From Turbatrix aceti (taxonomy: Eukaryota; Nematoda; Chromadorea; Rhabditida; Panagrolaimidae): DNA of 64,000 nt. A model generated the notes under the pieces. The model made no database searches. It saw nothing but the letters and a program-made list of their open reading frames with translations, and had not been told where the DNA came from. Within the stretch, counting starts at the first letter, position 1; every line of letters starts with the position of its first letter. Below are positions 1-13,500 of the stretch, piece by piece. The position numbers were made by a program, and so were the translations under genes. The stretch is taken from assembly GCA_963969345.1 (NCBI GenBank), contig OZ017770.1, forward strand, positions 2,861,246 through 2,925,245, in the 5' to 3' direction.

Positions 1-776
1 AAAGCATTAACTATTTTCCAATAACTTTATAAAAAAATCTATTTACTGATAACATTTTGTGATTACGATTTTTTTACCTGCAATAAAGTATTATGATATA
101 TTTGACTCTAAAATGTTTTCAGTAACTCATGGCATTGACTTGAATCAGGTGCTTCGTTTTCGGTCCCTCAAAGGGGTAGTTCCGGCAGCACTGGTAAGGA
201 CTTGTTTCGCTTCTTTGTCTTTCCTTCGGACTTTCCTTCTTTTAAACACGGATCTTGTGATGACTGTTTTTTTGCCGCAATATGGCAGCATTAGCATTTT
301 CGCTGGGCAGTACAGCCGGTCATGTGTTTTTTCTGCGTTGATCACTCACAGCATCTTTTTTTTTGTTTTCTATTGAGTCAGTTTTTATGTCCTCGTCATG
401 CATAGGTTGTGTTTTTTTAGGTAGGCCAAGACCGAATACATCTTCAATTGATCGTTTAGGGGCTCCGTCTTTAACCTTTACTTTTTAAGCAGTAAAATAC
501 TTCTTCTTGATTATTAGCAAGGGACCTGACATTTTGTTTTGCGGTTTGACTAACTTTATAGAAATTTAGTTTCGACTTGCAACATAGAAATTAGAATAAC
601 AGTGTTTTTTGCGTCTTATACTTTGAACTTTTTAGGTCTCTCTAATCTCATTCAAAAGTGCCTGAAACAAAACACAAAAAATAAACACATAAAGTGCTTA
701 ATTTGATCTATTCCTTTTTTTCAAATTTAAGTGCATTTAAAATAAATATTTTTTTAATTTCAGTTAATCAAGACTC
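1..776. other. Left-edge non-coding stretch
   Basis: No convincing coding exon is visible. The DNA is AT-rich with T-runs. The last bases form a good splice acceptor (ttaatttcag, ending at 762) just before the ATG at 777. This stretch may therefore hold an intron or an upstream exon of the next gene, or the acceptor may be a spliced-leader trans-splice site. Confidence 0.5.
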
Positions 777-1505
777 ATGGATCCTGCACTTATGGCCCCA
801 TCTTACATGCTTGAAGCTCGAGGTTTCCAGCCTATTGTTCCTGCGCCACCAGATTGCAAACTCGTCGAGTTTGACAGCGCCCTGGCGCGTCACGTTGTTA
901 TCAGCATCGTGTCGGTGCATTCGCAAGTTTTGAAGTTGTCAAACATGCTACATCGGTTGAAAATGAAAATCGAAAGATTTGTTGGTCCCATATTTGTTCA
1001 TTTGACAAATCAGCAATATATCCCAATGGTGTATAATAGCTCCACAGTACTAGATTTGATGAAAAACGCCCTGAACTACTATCATCGGGCCATTGATGAC
1101 TTTGAACGTATGGTGGCAAAGGCACTCGAGCGGACCACGCATCCAACGTACACCACTGTGTTCACAGGCATGCGTGCTCAACTCTGCAAGGTACGGCTAC
1201 GGTACATTCATAACATTTCAAAGGTGGGGGACATCGATAAAAATAACGCTCGCGAACGGAAAAAACTTATGAATGCTCAACAGCTTGAAGGTTTTCGATT
1301 CATTAATTACGAGTGCACTGCAACCCCAAACCTCACTCAGACTCCCGACTGCCCTAAATGTACCAGCCCTGTTTCGCCCGGATCCCTCGAACAGAATCCG
1401 GAACAAGAATCAGAATTCACGACCGCAATAAAGGCTTCTATGCCCAAAATAAACGACGCCCATAAAATTTTTGAATACATGGTTAACTCCATCAACCTTG
1501 ACTGA
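777..1505 (+). CDS. Conserved-looking protein of unknown function, 242 aa, single exon
   Basis: I do not recognise this gene. It is an open frame of 242 codons starting at ATG 777 and ending with TGA at 1503-1505. A tttcag acceptor lies 14 bp upstream of the ATG, and an AATAAA signal lies at 1649-1654, about 145 bp after the stop; together these give a complete-looking transcript end. The protein has no signal peptide or membrane segment. The N-terminal 150 residues look alpha-helical and contain many hydrophobic and basic residues. Around residues 187-192 there is a Cys-Pro-Lys-Cys pair that could bind a metal if paired with other cysteines, but only one such pair is evident. The C-terminal third is Pro/Ser/Thr-rich and probably disordered. 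It could be the last exon of a longer gene that begins to the left of the window. Reality of the gene rests on frame length, codon texture and flanking signals, not on homology. Confidence 0.6.
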   Translation: MDPALMAPSYMLEARGFQPIVPAPPDCKLVEFDSALARHVVISIVSVHSQVLKLSNMLHRLKMKIERFVGPIFVHLTNQQYIPMVYNSSTVLDLMKNALNYYHRAIDDFERMVAKALERTTHPTYTTVFTGMRAQLCKVRLRYIHNISKVGDIDKNNARERKKLMNAQQLEGFRFINYECTATPNLTQTPDCPKCTSPVSPGSLEQNPEQESEFTTAIKASMPKINDAHKIFEYMVNSINLD

Positions 1506-2017
1506 TTTAGTGCTTTTTGTGTTACTGTACTTTGTTTTTTATGTAACTTATTTTATTTTATGTTTTTTTTATATCTTTAAATATTAATTTTGTGATATAA
1601 ATTTCTATTCCGCTGAATCACCGTCAGTTGTTAACACTGTATTATTGAAATAAAAGGCTGGCTGGTTTGCGGACATCCGCAACAGAACACACATACATAC
1701 TAAACACCAACTGCCGCTGGCTATTGGTGAACTCACGGAGGGCTGTAAAAATAAAAGCTATACGATACTTTGGCTATATAGCCTGCAGCGTTTGTATACT
1801 TAAAAAATGATACTGATGCTAAAATATGTATGCACCATGAAAAAAAGTTTAAATAATATTTGTACTACAAACAATTTTTTTTCCCGATTTTTCTTATTTG
1901 GAACAACGGTAATTAGTTTTTTTCACTTTATTTCTGATAAAACGTATTTCAGTTTGACGTTTGTTCTAGTAAAACATAAGCATGTGGTTTATAATCAGAA
2001 TTATATGATTGTGTTGC
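1506..2017. other. Intergenic, convergent gene ends
   Basis: This is the 3' flank of the plus-strand gene ending at 1505 and of the minus-strand coiled-coil gene ending at 2018. It holds AATAAA on the plus strand (1649-1654) and TTTATT, which is AATAAA on the minus strand (1927-1932). Both are plausible poly(A) signals. Nothing else is supported. Confidence 0.55.
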
Positions 2018-5000
2018 TTATGTGGCATTCCTGATTGCAGTGAAAGACTCAACACTGCTGGCTTCTGAGTGGTATTGCTCGTCTTCGGCGTCAAATCTTG
2101 TGCATTGTGTTTTTTGTATACCCGTGTTATTGTTCAGCTGAAAAAAGAGGGGAAAACAATTGATTTCAAATTAAAGATTTGTAATTACCTCCAAGAATTT
2201 CTTCTTTAAAGTTGCAATCAAGTCCATCTGTGTGTTAAACTGATTTTCCAACTCATTGTTGTACGCTTTAAGTTGCTGGATTTCAAGATTGCGATTTTCG
2301 TCTTCTTGTTTAAATGCTTCGAGTTCCACAATCGTTGTCAGTGCCTGGGCGAGTTGCGTCTGATAATTCTCAGATTGTCGGTTGATTTCCGCCAGTCTTG
2401 CACGTGTTTCCACGATTTCTCGCTCTGCAGGTTGAAGTAAATCTCTTAGTGATACAATTTCAGCTTGTGCGTTCTCCAACTCCTTGGTGAGTTTTTCTTG
2501 ATGTGCAATCATGGTATTTGACTGCTCGGATTTAACAACTTCCAACGAATGTTCCATTTCTGCAATTTTCTGCTTCAATTTTTGGCATTCTGCGGTGAGT
2601 TTCTCATTTTCCATGGCCAATCGATCCGATTCAGCATTTTTCTTTTCAAGTTCGGCTTCATATTCCTTCTTGATGCTCGCAAAGTCCGACTGAATCCCAC
2701 GAAGTCTTTCATCGTCGTTGGATCTTTCTTTCCGGGATTCATTAACATCCGCGGTAAGAGTTTCGGCAGTTTGAGTGAGTTCAGCGCACAGCTTCTTGGC
2801 TGAATCAAGCTCACTGGTTACTAATTCGTTCTTAGTAATTTGTTCGTTCAGCTTGTCGACGTATGACTGGATATCGGCCTTGTGTTGTGCCTTGGATTCG
2901 TCGAGGAGCAGCTGAAGTGTCTCACATTTTGACTGGAGGTCTTGTTGTGCTGCACTTGCGGCTTCCAACTCAGAAAGTTGTTTCCTGAGACTCGAAATTT
3001 CGTTTTCGTGCGCCCGGATCGTGGATGTGGCTTGCGATAATTCTTTTTTGGATGTCTCCAAAGCGCTTTGAAGCTCCTTCTTCCTCTTTGACGTGTTTGA
3101 TGACAGTTCATGGATTTTTACCGTCAAACTATTAATATCATCTTGACGACTACTTTCGACGCGTTTCAACTCACAATTCGTCATGTTGAGTTCCGTCTCA
3201 GCGAACGACAATTTCTGCAAAAAAATAATCGCATTAGAAACCTAACAGGATAATCTATCAACCAACGTTTTCCAAATTTTCTATATGCTGAAGCGCCTTT
3301 TTGAGCGCATCTCGTTCCTTCGCCTTCAAACACGCCAACTTTCTCAGCCTCTGCATCTGTTCTTTGACGAGGTTTATCGTTTCCTGGTCCTGCAAAAAAT
3401 ATATTTGCATTTCAAAGTCCTCGGGCAAAAAAAAGTACCATCTGCACAAAAGCTTTGATATCTTCGAAGACCGATTCAAGTGCTTCGTCGTTGACAAACT
3501 CGTCGGTTTCGGTCTCTTGATGTGCGATTTTAGCGGTGCTCTGCAAATGTTGGTGTATTTAACCTTTTGCAAACCTTTGGCAGACTTACCTTTGAATCGT
3601 CGAGCGACTTTGCCATCACCTCGTTCAGTTCAAATTCGGTAACTTCAAGGCTCTGCTGAACGGTGGACAACTGGGCCTTAAGGTCATTTCGCTCTTTAAT
3701 GAGTTTCTGAATGTCTTCCTTCTGTTTGGACACCGTTGTGGTGAGCTCTGACACCCGCGCGGTCTAAATAGCGCAATTTGCAGTGGACATTGTCGTGAAA
3801 ATGCTTACTTTCAGGTTTTCTGCTGTCAACGCCATCTGCAGTTCCGCAATCGTCGAGTTAGCGGCTTCAAGTTGATCTTTTAGCAGCTGTTCTTCGGTTA
3901 GCAATAACGAGTGAAGTTTAAACGTAACGACTTGATCGTAGGAATACGAGCTAGGATCGATTTCCAGTGACTGAAAAACAACAGATAAAATTCATAAAAA
4001 TGAGTATAACGGTGCGAAAGGTAATGAATGGGAATGAGCACACCATGGAGCAACAGCGTGCGTGGTGTGAAGGAAGAAAAAGACAACGGGTATAGGATGA
4101 GAAAAGAAAATCGGGAAAAAATTGCAATTCAAGAGTGACACAATACACAATTAAACACATTTTCCCTAGTACGTACTTCATCAATGTCTTCTGCAATTTT
4201 GTCTAAATTAATTGAACTTTCAGCCGATCCTTCGGAACCGTGTGAACTCTGACGGTCATCGTCTTCCGACTTTTTCAGTAAACATTTTTTCATTCGTTTG
4301 AATTTTTGTACAAGTAGCTCGTATCGTCTGTCTTTTTCCTGGAAATAAATTTATAACGTGAGAATTCCACTTTTTTAGCACCTACCAGGCCAGCTTGTCG
4401 CAAGGCATTAATACATTTGCTATATTCGAGAACCTGATTACGATACCTGTCAAGTTCTTTCAGCTTCTCGGGAAACGCTCTTTGCTCCTTGAGAGAAGCA
4501 TTCTCCTTAATTATCCTGTCGTACGTGTCTTTCTAAAGTAGATTGTTTTGTACGACGCCCAACATGACTGACAAATTACAAACCAGTGTTAAGTAATCAT
4601 CCTGAGCATGGCTGAGCTTTTCTTCCACCTTCTTGAGCTCATTTTGGATAATTCGATTGCGATCATTTAGGCGTTTGTTTTGATCGACGAGTGGACGCTG
4701 ATTTTTTTCAAATTCAACAATTTTCTTGTTTAATTCCGCCTTGACCTGCGCGAGACCCGCTTGAGTGACCGTGCATTCGATGAGTTTGCCCTCTGCTTCA
4801 TCGAGCTTTTGCTGCCATCTCTGTCTCTCCCGTTCGTAGTCATCTTTATGGACCTAAAAAAATTAATGTCATACCCTTTATAATCCTCAAAAGTGCTAAC
4901 ATATTGCGTAGTTCCAAAACATTTGGGTGACAGGTTTATGCGGCTAAGCGTGTTGCTGCGACTCAAATTTGGCGTCTGATGACCGGATGACGGTAGCGAG

Positions 5001-5084
5001 TGCATCGACTGTTGCATTTCAGTCCAATCGAAACCTGAAGATTAGAAAAACAATTTAACGCAGTTGACGAAAACTCGGGAACAT
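2018..5084 (-). CDS. Long coiled-coil protein, 811 aa, 11 exons
   Basis: Proposed exons, in transcript order: 5069-5084, 4901-5034, 4584-4853, 4386-4532, 4177-4338, 3809-3970, 3590-3763, 3439-3540, 3267-3389, 2189-3214, 2018-2137. They total 2436 bp, exactly 812 codons. The protein starts with a short Ser/Thr-rich head (residues 1-50), then is almost entirely heptad-rich Glu/Lys/Gln/Leu coiled coil. It is interrupted near residue 240 by an acidic Ser-rich linker (DDDRQSSHGSEGS) and ends in an acidic Ser-rich tail. The 1026-bp penultimate exon is one continuous coiled coil. There are no membrane segments and no recognisable GRIP, kinesin or SMC head, so I cannot assign a family. A golgin, centrosomal or cytoskeletal scaffold role is only inference from architecture. 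The 16-bp first coding exon is the least certain part, because the frame also allows an upstream non-coding exon with a later start. Confidence 0.8.
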
Positions 5085-7575
5085 CCGTGACTGCTGCCGG
5101 CAATAATGCCGCGCCACTGCTGTCGCCTGATGGGAGAGGGTGTTTTGGGTTAAGGATTCAAGTGTCAAAATACAGGGAGGGGATTTCAAATAGCGACTTT
5201 CTTGGCGAACGCTATTGGTTCACATTTCACGCACGAGATGCACATTAACGATCCAGAAAAGGCCATGATGATGGTGGCGGTGGTGATGATGATGATGGGA
5301 TGTGTTTGTTCGGTTAAATTGACGCGTGCGCAAGACAAAATGCATGCAATAGACGGCGGTGGTCTTCTCCTCCGCGGGGGATAATAATCACGGATAACAA
5401 AAATAGACGGCATGACCCTGCCTGAATGAAGGGTAATCCGGGGAAATGGGATTGCACGTCAGAAAACGTATATCCCACATCTTGCCAGCCACCACCCACG
5501 CGGGAAAGATTGTTGCAAAAAAAACGAAGAATTAAATCATACAAAATCTTAATGAAAAGGGAAACGCGCGATGAGTGATGGAAGAAGCTGGCAGCTGGTC
5601 GTTTTTCATCAATTCATCACAAAGGGCAGTAAAGAAGCAAAACCATACAAGTCATGCATGCGCGAAGGAAAAAGGAAGGAAAGATGGGCAAAAGCAATGG
5701 CAACCCGTTTGCTTGTTCATACAGTCTTAGATTATCCAGAAAAATGGGTCAAATTAAGGCACATGCAGTTGTAAAGCTTTCCGCTAAATAAAACAAAACG
5801 GATAGAAGAAACTTCTCTTCTCGCGGCCAAATAGTCTTCATCCGCAGATGGCCTTTTTTTAACCCTCAAGATGACCAGGCAAGTGGTCATTTTCTCGAGA
5901 AAAAAGAAAAGATTAATCACGAAAAAAACGCTGTAAAAAGCGGTGCAAATTTTTCTTCAAACGCTTTGCCATATCCCGCAAGGTATTTATAAATTGAAAA
6001 TAAATAAAAAGCATTGACAAATGACAAAGAGAAATAATCTGGCATGCATGGACGTGGCAGGTCTGGTGTATGTGTCTGTGAGCATAAGAATGGTGCCATC
6101 TGGGTCGTTGAAAAACACGATTTTTTGTTATATGCGCGCGCAAAGGTGAGGTCTATCGCGGAAAGGCCCCGTTTGCAACTAGCCTAGCACAGTGCCTACC
6201 CATAAAAATGTAATACTGTCTGTCAGCAAGGGCAAAAATATCATAACATCGAGGGAAGGGAAAAACAACAATGAGACTCGTCTTCACTCCCCAAGGTCTA
6301 AAGGTGTCGGTGACGTTCCCAGTATTTGCGCTTACAATTCGACAAAATGGTATGCAAGAACACTTTTTTGTCCGTTGCATGAGAAAGAGAGGGATCAAAG
6401 ATGTTAGAGGGCGATTTCGAGGTCGTGTTGCCCTCCTTGCCTACCAATGCCCACAAGCATCGATGAGATTAAAACAATGACAACATAGAGATAAATTCTC
6501 ATTTTTTCCTTCTATTCAACGAAGGAGAAAAAATGTGCCGAATGAAAAACGCGTAGAAAAAAAACCTGAGATTACAATCTTGAGGTCAACAATTTTGTCA
6601 GATTAACGTGTTGAGACAAAAAAATTACACGTAAAGGCTCCCGGATGAAATTACGCGAGGACAAATACTTCATTGCTACACAGAGCCTGGCCCCGGCTGG
6701 TTGTAAGTGTAAATCAACGAATGAACGTCATCAATGAAGCGAACGACAACACTGGGATGAAGAATAGAGGGGCAACAAACCTCTTCGACAGGCTCCCACC
6801 TCTTTTCAAATCAGTGCTTTTTGAAACACAAGTTTTTTAAACGTCTTTTTTGTTTCTCACAAAAAAAAACAATTTGATCATTAGCAACCAATTGGATTTT
6901 CTTTTAACCTGTATCTCTTTATTCCAAGATGAGAAGCCTCATCATCACCAGAGACGAGGGGGAGTGAAGCGGTAAACCACCGAGATTGCAATGACCAAAG
7001 CAAGTGGTTTGTTGTCGAGCGAAAGAGCAGAAAAGCAGCAGCAGGGGGGTGAAGTGACCTTGCGCAGCGCAGCGATCATTGGCACCGATGTGGTGTTCGT
7101 CGCGTCATTTCCTCTTGTCAAGCGACGCGTAATTGCTGCTGCTGCGATATTACTGCTCTTGAACCAAGTAGATCTATCTCATTCCCTTGATTAGCCCCGC
7201 TACTGCCTCGACACGTAAAAAATTTTTTTATTTGGCTTGCAATGACAATAATTACAAACCAGAACAGAAAAATAGTAGTAGATGTTTGTCATGTCAAAAA
7301 TAGAGATATAGACATCTTTTATTTTTCTCTTGTTATCGTAATACTTATTACCTGTGTGAAAGAAGGGCTTCAAGTAGTGTTCAGTAGGAAGTTATAAAAA
7401 GGTCTGTTTTTTGTTCTGCTCTGTTAGAGAGGCAATTGCACAACAAGAAAAAAAACAATAGCGAATTGGTCGGATAAGAAAGCAAAGTGTACGTATGTAT
7501 GTGTCTGTATACCGATCTGTTTTTTGACTTAGAATACTTTTGACCAGAAGTGCAATTTTACCCCTATAATACGCC
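5085..7575. other. 2.5-kb intergenic stretch, nothing recognised
   Basis: It lies between the 5' end of the coiled-coil gene and the 3' end of the dual oxidase, both on the minus strand. Short open frames occur on both strands but none has splice context, family similarity or a sensible composition. The region should contain the coiled-coil promoter at its left and the dual oxidase 3' UTR at its right (minus-strand AATAAA seen as TTTATT near 7318). Confidence 0.5.
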
Positions 7576-10500
7576 TTAAAAAGTTTCAAATCGATGGACG
7601 AACGAAGGCGCATTTCGGACGCGGTTGGATTCCGTGCACGCTTCACGGATTTGTTTATTGATACCTCCAGGGCCGCAACTGAAGACGCCAATTTCGTCAA
7701 CCTGAAAAAAATGCATACATTATGCAAATTTTATGTCAATAGAAAAATGTCACTCACGTTTTGATGCCTGTTTTGGAGGTATTTGAGAAAGACTTCAAAG
7801 TTGGGACGTCCAAAGTGATTGGTAGCTCTCAGACCGGTGAACATACTTCGATTGCTGTTGTTTCCAAGACCGCGGAAATGCTTCTCGCAAATATACTGAA
7901 AATGACAGTTTTCAAAACAGGTTAATAAAATGACTCATAAATGACTCACAAGCATCGTAGTTCTCAGATCGAACTTGTGGAAGAATTGGGTGACAAAGAT
8001 GTGCGTCTCGATGATACCCTTGGGATCCATGTCTTCTGCTTTTTTGAGAACATCCACAAACCATTCAAAGTTTTTGTGAGTCGGACAAACCCAGATAAAG
8101 TATACCTAAAAGATCTTTGGTCAGCAAGCAGACCGGGAGAGAGGTCGGACGTACCTTGCGACACTTGACATCCGAGTGGGTGCCTGATTTAATTTCATTG
8201 GCCAGATCGGAGAGAGTCGATGCATATGGCGTGACGCCGATACCACCACCAACCATGACGCAAACTTCGTAGTTTTGCCAATCCTGGTTTCCGTCACCGA
8301 AGGGACCGTTCAGGTTGATGACTGGATATGGCAGGCAATGGGTTTGAGAATTCATAATCTCGTTTCTCAGCTTCCATGTCCAGGGTCCGACAGCCTAAAC
8401 AGATGAATATCATTTCTGCGATAAACGCAAAAAAACACGAACCTTGATATACAATTCCAAAATTTTAGCTTGGGGTGCTGAAGCGAGCGAGAAAGCGTGA
8501 TGTTCATTGAAGGTGCAGCTGAACGCAGGACACGACACTCTCACCCACTGACCGGAGCGGAATTTGAAGGAATGAGGTCGCTTAAACTGGATGTAGATAA
8601 TGTCAGAGGGCAAGATGGAAGCTTCCATAACTTGAAGTTGCTTGTACTGCTGTCGCATACCGATTATCTTGTCCAGAATGAATAAAATAATGGGAACAGT
8701 GACGTAGTACCAGAAAGAAGGCGCAGAAAGTAGCTTTGGCAGACCGTGAAGCACTGTCAAAGCGTACAGCAGAATGTTCAGCAAATGGGTGATGCGGAAA
8801 GCGTGATAAGCCCGACGAATGATGACTGGCATTGCGAAGACGTAGATGATGCTCATGACTACAACCAGAAGGATACCGGTCGTTCCCGTGATGGTTTGGA
8901 AGAACCAGTAGTTAATCGATGGCAAAAAGTTGGAGCTGAAGACAGCTTCCTGGAAAAGGCATGCCAATCCTTCCTGGCTCTGGGTAGCGACGTTGTAGAA
9001 GTTGATACAATGTCCGACGGTGTGAATTGTTGCCCAGAACCCAGCAGTCAGAGCGACGATTTTGTGGAACGTGATGGCTGAATCGAAGGGGATGTATTCT
9101 CCAATAGGGGTTTCTCGGAGGATGGTCATCAGATTTCGGCAAACAGTCAACAACACGACACCCATACAGAATGACAGTGAACCAGCAGCACCTCGAGTAA
9201 ATGAAATACCGAAGCCCATGACGCGACGGAGGTCTTGGTGCTCGGTCTCGAAACGATAGTCTGAAAATACGTCATACAGAAAAAAACAACTGAAATGAAT
9301 CTTACGCCAAAATCGTTCCAAAAAGATGATGAGGTTAATAGCGAAGAACATGAACAGCAGCGCGATGTGCTGACGGTAAGTTTCCAGGTAGGAGAGGATA
9401 AGTGATAGCCAATTGGCTTCAAAGCATTTTCCGTCTCCCGAGACAACGGCAAAACTGTTCAAACTCTCTGTTCTAAAAATTCGACAATGTTTGCAAAGCA
9501 TCCAGAGCAAAAAAACAAACTCTTCAAGATTGATTTTGAGTTGAGCCTTGCGGAAATGCACACCAATGGGGCGTCTCAGATCGTCAATCTGCCCAAAGAT
9601 CTTTTCAAAATCAGTGTAGCTAAGCGTATTTCTAGTAAGCGTGATACCAGCCCGGTTAAGCACCGATTCAATGACGTCTTCCTGTTCGCCTTGATCGATC
9701 TTGACACCAACAGCCATGTTGAGGGACTTGACAAATTCACAGAACTCTCGGCGCTCCACAACACCACATCCTTCTCGATCGCACATTTCAAAGACCAGTT
9801 GAAGCTTTTCACGTTGTCCACCCTGGGTGAACCGACGGAGTACATCGAGGAACTCCTGGAAGGAAACTTCATCCTTTTGTTGGTGTGCCATGCACGAGAA
9901 CATGCGTTCGACAAAGAGATCGTTCTCGCGCATGCCCATGGCATCCGCAAATTCTGCCTTGCTGAGGGTCATCTGCATGACTTCGTCCAGTGTTGTGTCC
10001 TGGAAGTCGTGGGGCGTTGCATCGCTCAGATTAGGATCGTTGAAGGCCTTGGAGTATGCTTCTCGGAAGAAATGATCCAGTTTGCGTTGGCGTTTGTCTC
10101 TTGTCTCCGCTGCTTCAAGTAAGACGTCATTTTCGGCTTCGATTTCTTTAAACAATTTTTGATGGACTGTTAGGCAGTTGGCGAAAGCACTGCGGAATTG
10201 CAACCAATGAGTTTCGGATTGGAGTCGAAGTACAACATCGTAGTGCCGGGGAACGGAAATGCAGACGAATGGACCGTGTACAGAACGACTACTTTTCTTC
10301 GTAACGGTAATGGTCACGACGTTGGCTTGTGAGACATCGATGCTGCGCAAGGGACTGCCACGGGGTTTGGAAACCTTCAGACAAGGCACATCTGCGTCGA
10401 GAGTTACGACCACTGAACGGCAGAACGTTTCATTTAGCCATTCGATTGCTGAAAGTTGCATTACGGTGAAAATTTATTGCAAATTAAAAAAAATAACCTG

Positions 10501-13500
10501 GGAAAGTAAATCTGTTTTTCTTCTTAGCAATGTCCGAAGCATCCGAAACCTGATCAGGATGCAGAATGGCATTAAATCGGAAGTTGCCGGACGGCCTTGG
10601 TGACGACTCGTACGCATCATACACCAGGCCCAGCCGCTTTCGTTTCTGAACCAGCAGATAGCCGATACCAATGCAAACTGAAAAAAATTTTGAACCCTTG
10701 CCAAAAAAATATTGAAACATACTCAGTGGAACGCAGCCAAGTGCAATGCACGAAAAAATGTAAGTGACTTCGTTGCCCGTAAAGTGATCAAATCTCATGA
10801 ATGGAATGCATGGCTCCAGACCGGTGGTATTGACCTGGAACGGCTGAGGGCACGGATCACCGTCCTTCCAGATGAATACATTTTCTTGAAGCTCGGAAGG
10901 ATCGATATTAGTCGTGTTGCTAATGACGTCACGCAGTTTGATACTTTTGATGTACGCAATGTCCTGGTTTGAAAAAATTCTGCAACATGTCCCTGTTGTT
11001 ATTTATGATCAAAGAAGTGTCGCATTTTGCAGGCTATCTACTCTCCCGCGTCGTAGTGTTTACGTTCCACTGGTTGCACTATTTTTTTTAACAATCAACC
11101 AGGAATGGGAAGTAAAAAAACCCGTGTCAAACTGTTGCTTACCCATTGAGCGGATTCTCAAACCAAAATCGATCGGAATCACGAAGACGAAGGAACTGAT
11201 CAATGATCACTTTGCTGAACAGTTCTCCGGGTCCATCGCCATTGGATTCAAGCATGCCACCGACGTAAGCATCAAGGATATCGATAGAATTGTTGTAGAG
11301 TGCTGATAGATTTGCCACAACCTAAATTGTTTACGTTATTATTTTTTTAAGGTACACAAAACGGACTTCTGGATATTGCTGGGTAAAGTGCACGTTGATA
11401 GCTGTAAAATCACGTGGTGGTAGGCCAAAGTGCTTTCTCAGCTCATTGTAAGGAGGAATGCCGTTGTCACGAGCTCTCATGATTGAAGTTGACACCACAT
11501 CCAGACGAGTAAAGTGCATGGGTCCAAAAATGAAATCTCGTAAATCCTCCACAACAACATTGTCTTCATTCTCTGCAATTTGGGAGGCCATGCCAAGGAT
11601 GATTTCATCGACTGTGTATTCTCCAACAACATCTTGGGCGTTCCACCAGTTCTGGCAAAGTCTCAAGGCCGGAAAACCGCCAACTTCGGTTCGGAATTCG
11701 CAGCTTTCATTAGAAATTGAGTTGCGTTTTCGCAGAAGCAGCGCCGGAGGTACTATTGTGTGAGGGAATCGGAACGCAGTTGTAGCAAAAGAGTGCGAAA
11801 TTCCAGGTGGAAGGTAGGGATTGTACGCTGAATACGGTGGAATAGCGTTATCGTCGTTAAGCAAAACCGGCAGGAATTCGTACATCACAATATTCTGGAG
11901 TGTGGCAATGACAAATCTCCTTGCGCCTTCGAATAATTCATCGTCTGTCCACGTGGGATGTTCATTCTGCAGGCGACGGGCTTGGAAATTGTGCCATCTG
12001 TAGAGCACCAAGCCAAAACTCAGCAATCCCGGGTTTTCGTTCACTCTTGAGTCCCCAAGTACTAAAATTTAGAAAGTTCACGTTTCGTAACCTAAAACTG
12101 TCTAGCTTACTGTACAGGCGTTCAGGATTCATCAACCTATGCACCTGAGGCGGTGCTGGATTGTTGAGGGGAATATTGAGTCTGTTGAACGGCGGATAAC
12201 CCACCCGGTCGCCTTCTTTGAGTGTACCGTTCTCCCAAGATCTCAGCTCTGCAACCCATGGTTCCTGAGTGCTGTAGATGAACGAAGCGTCGATCCAGCT
12301 GGTTCGATCATTTATCTGTTCTCGGGGAGAATTCAAGCCGTGACCTGTTGTCTTGTCGTATTTTGCTCTTGTGAATGGCATTTCTGTTTTTCCAGTGCAT
12401 TTTTTGTCAAAAATATCATCGCATTTTGGTACTGGAATTTTGACCATTTCCAGGGGACAACTATTCTGCGTAGAATGCATAATTTCGTAGGCAACAACCT
12501 GACCTGTAAGAAAAAAATTAAAATTTGTAGACTTAATTGCGAGTTATTTCGTTGCGTACTAAGAAAAAGGCCAATGGATACTTAAACGATCGTTTCTTTT
12601 TTCTTCTGTCGTTGAAGGACGGCAGACAGAGGTACAAAACGACGACGTAAGTTTCATTATGCACGCGTTCACCTCGTTTCAGGATATCCCTACGTGCAGA
12701 CAACAAAATAACCTTATAATGCTAATTACCCAAAAGCAAACACGTCTGGATTTTTGTCTGCAGCTCATACGCAGTTGCAACAAATTTGACCGGTTTGAAG
12801 ATCGCATTTTGTTTGAAATAAAGATTATCAAAACTCCTGTGGCTAACAAATAGCCGGTCGTCAAGCGAGTGTGAAAGAGAAAAAATGTGTCACAGCAAAA
12901 AAATGTCTTTGAACTTACTGAAAAATGCAATCATGGTAGTCAGGTTTCTTCCGCTGGGAATTCCCGAAGCTCCTTTGAATACCAAATCTGTGAAGAAAAA
13001 AAAGTTATTTTTATTTGTTTTCATTTCAAAGAACGAACCAGAAATTTTACGAGCTGATGGTAAGTAACCTGGAATTTGATATACGCCATCTTCGTAATTG
13101 CTTGGGGCATCTCTGTGAAGACGGCTACCCACACTTCCCCACTGGGGATTAGCCAAGTTGTTGTACCATCCATCGTAGCGTTGGAACTCATGCACCTGTT
13201 TGAGGGCTAAAATAAACTCGTTTTGATTATTTTGTTCTCTGTGGCGCAAGTTGACGAACTTTTTTTTTCTATAGCAATAGAGTAAATATTTTGCAGGGCG
13301 TTTAGGAATGCATCATGTACTCAAAAATTATTCTGCACTATGCCATGGGGGCTCTTGAAAAACCAAAGTTTAATCCTCAGTTGCAAACAAACGCATAAAA
13401 AACCATCTGAACCGAACATGCCTTCAGATAGGTAAGTAAAAAAGTAAACAGGTGTACAACCACACAGCGTATCGCTCAGTTCGCGCAAACTGTGAAAAAA

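Noticed and set aside
9487..10122. 211-aa plus-strand frame across the dual oxidase
   Set aside because: It is the antisense of Duox exon 9, which is strongly supported by homology on the minus strand.
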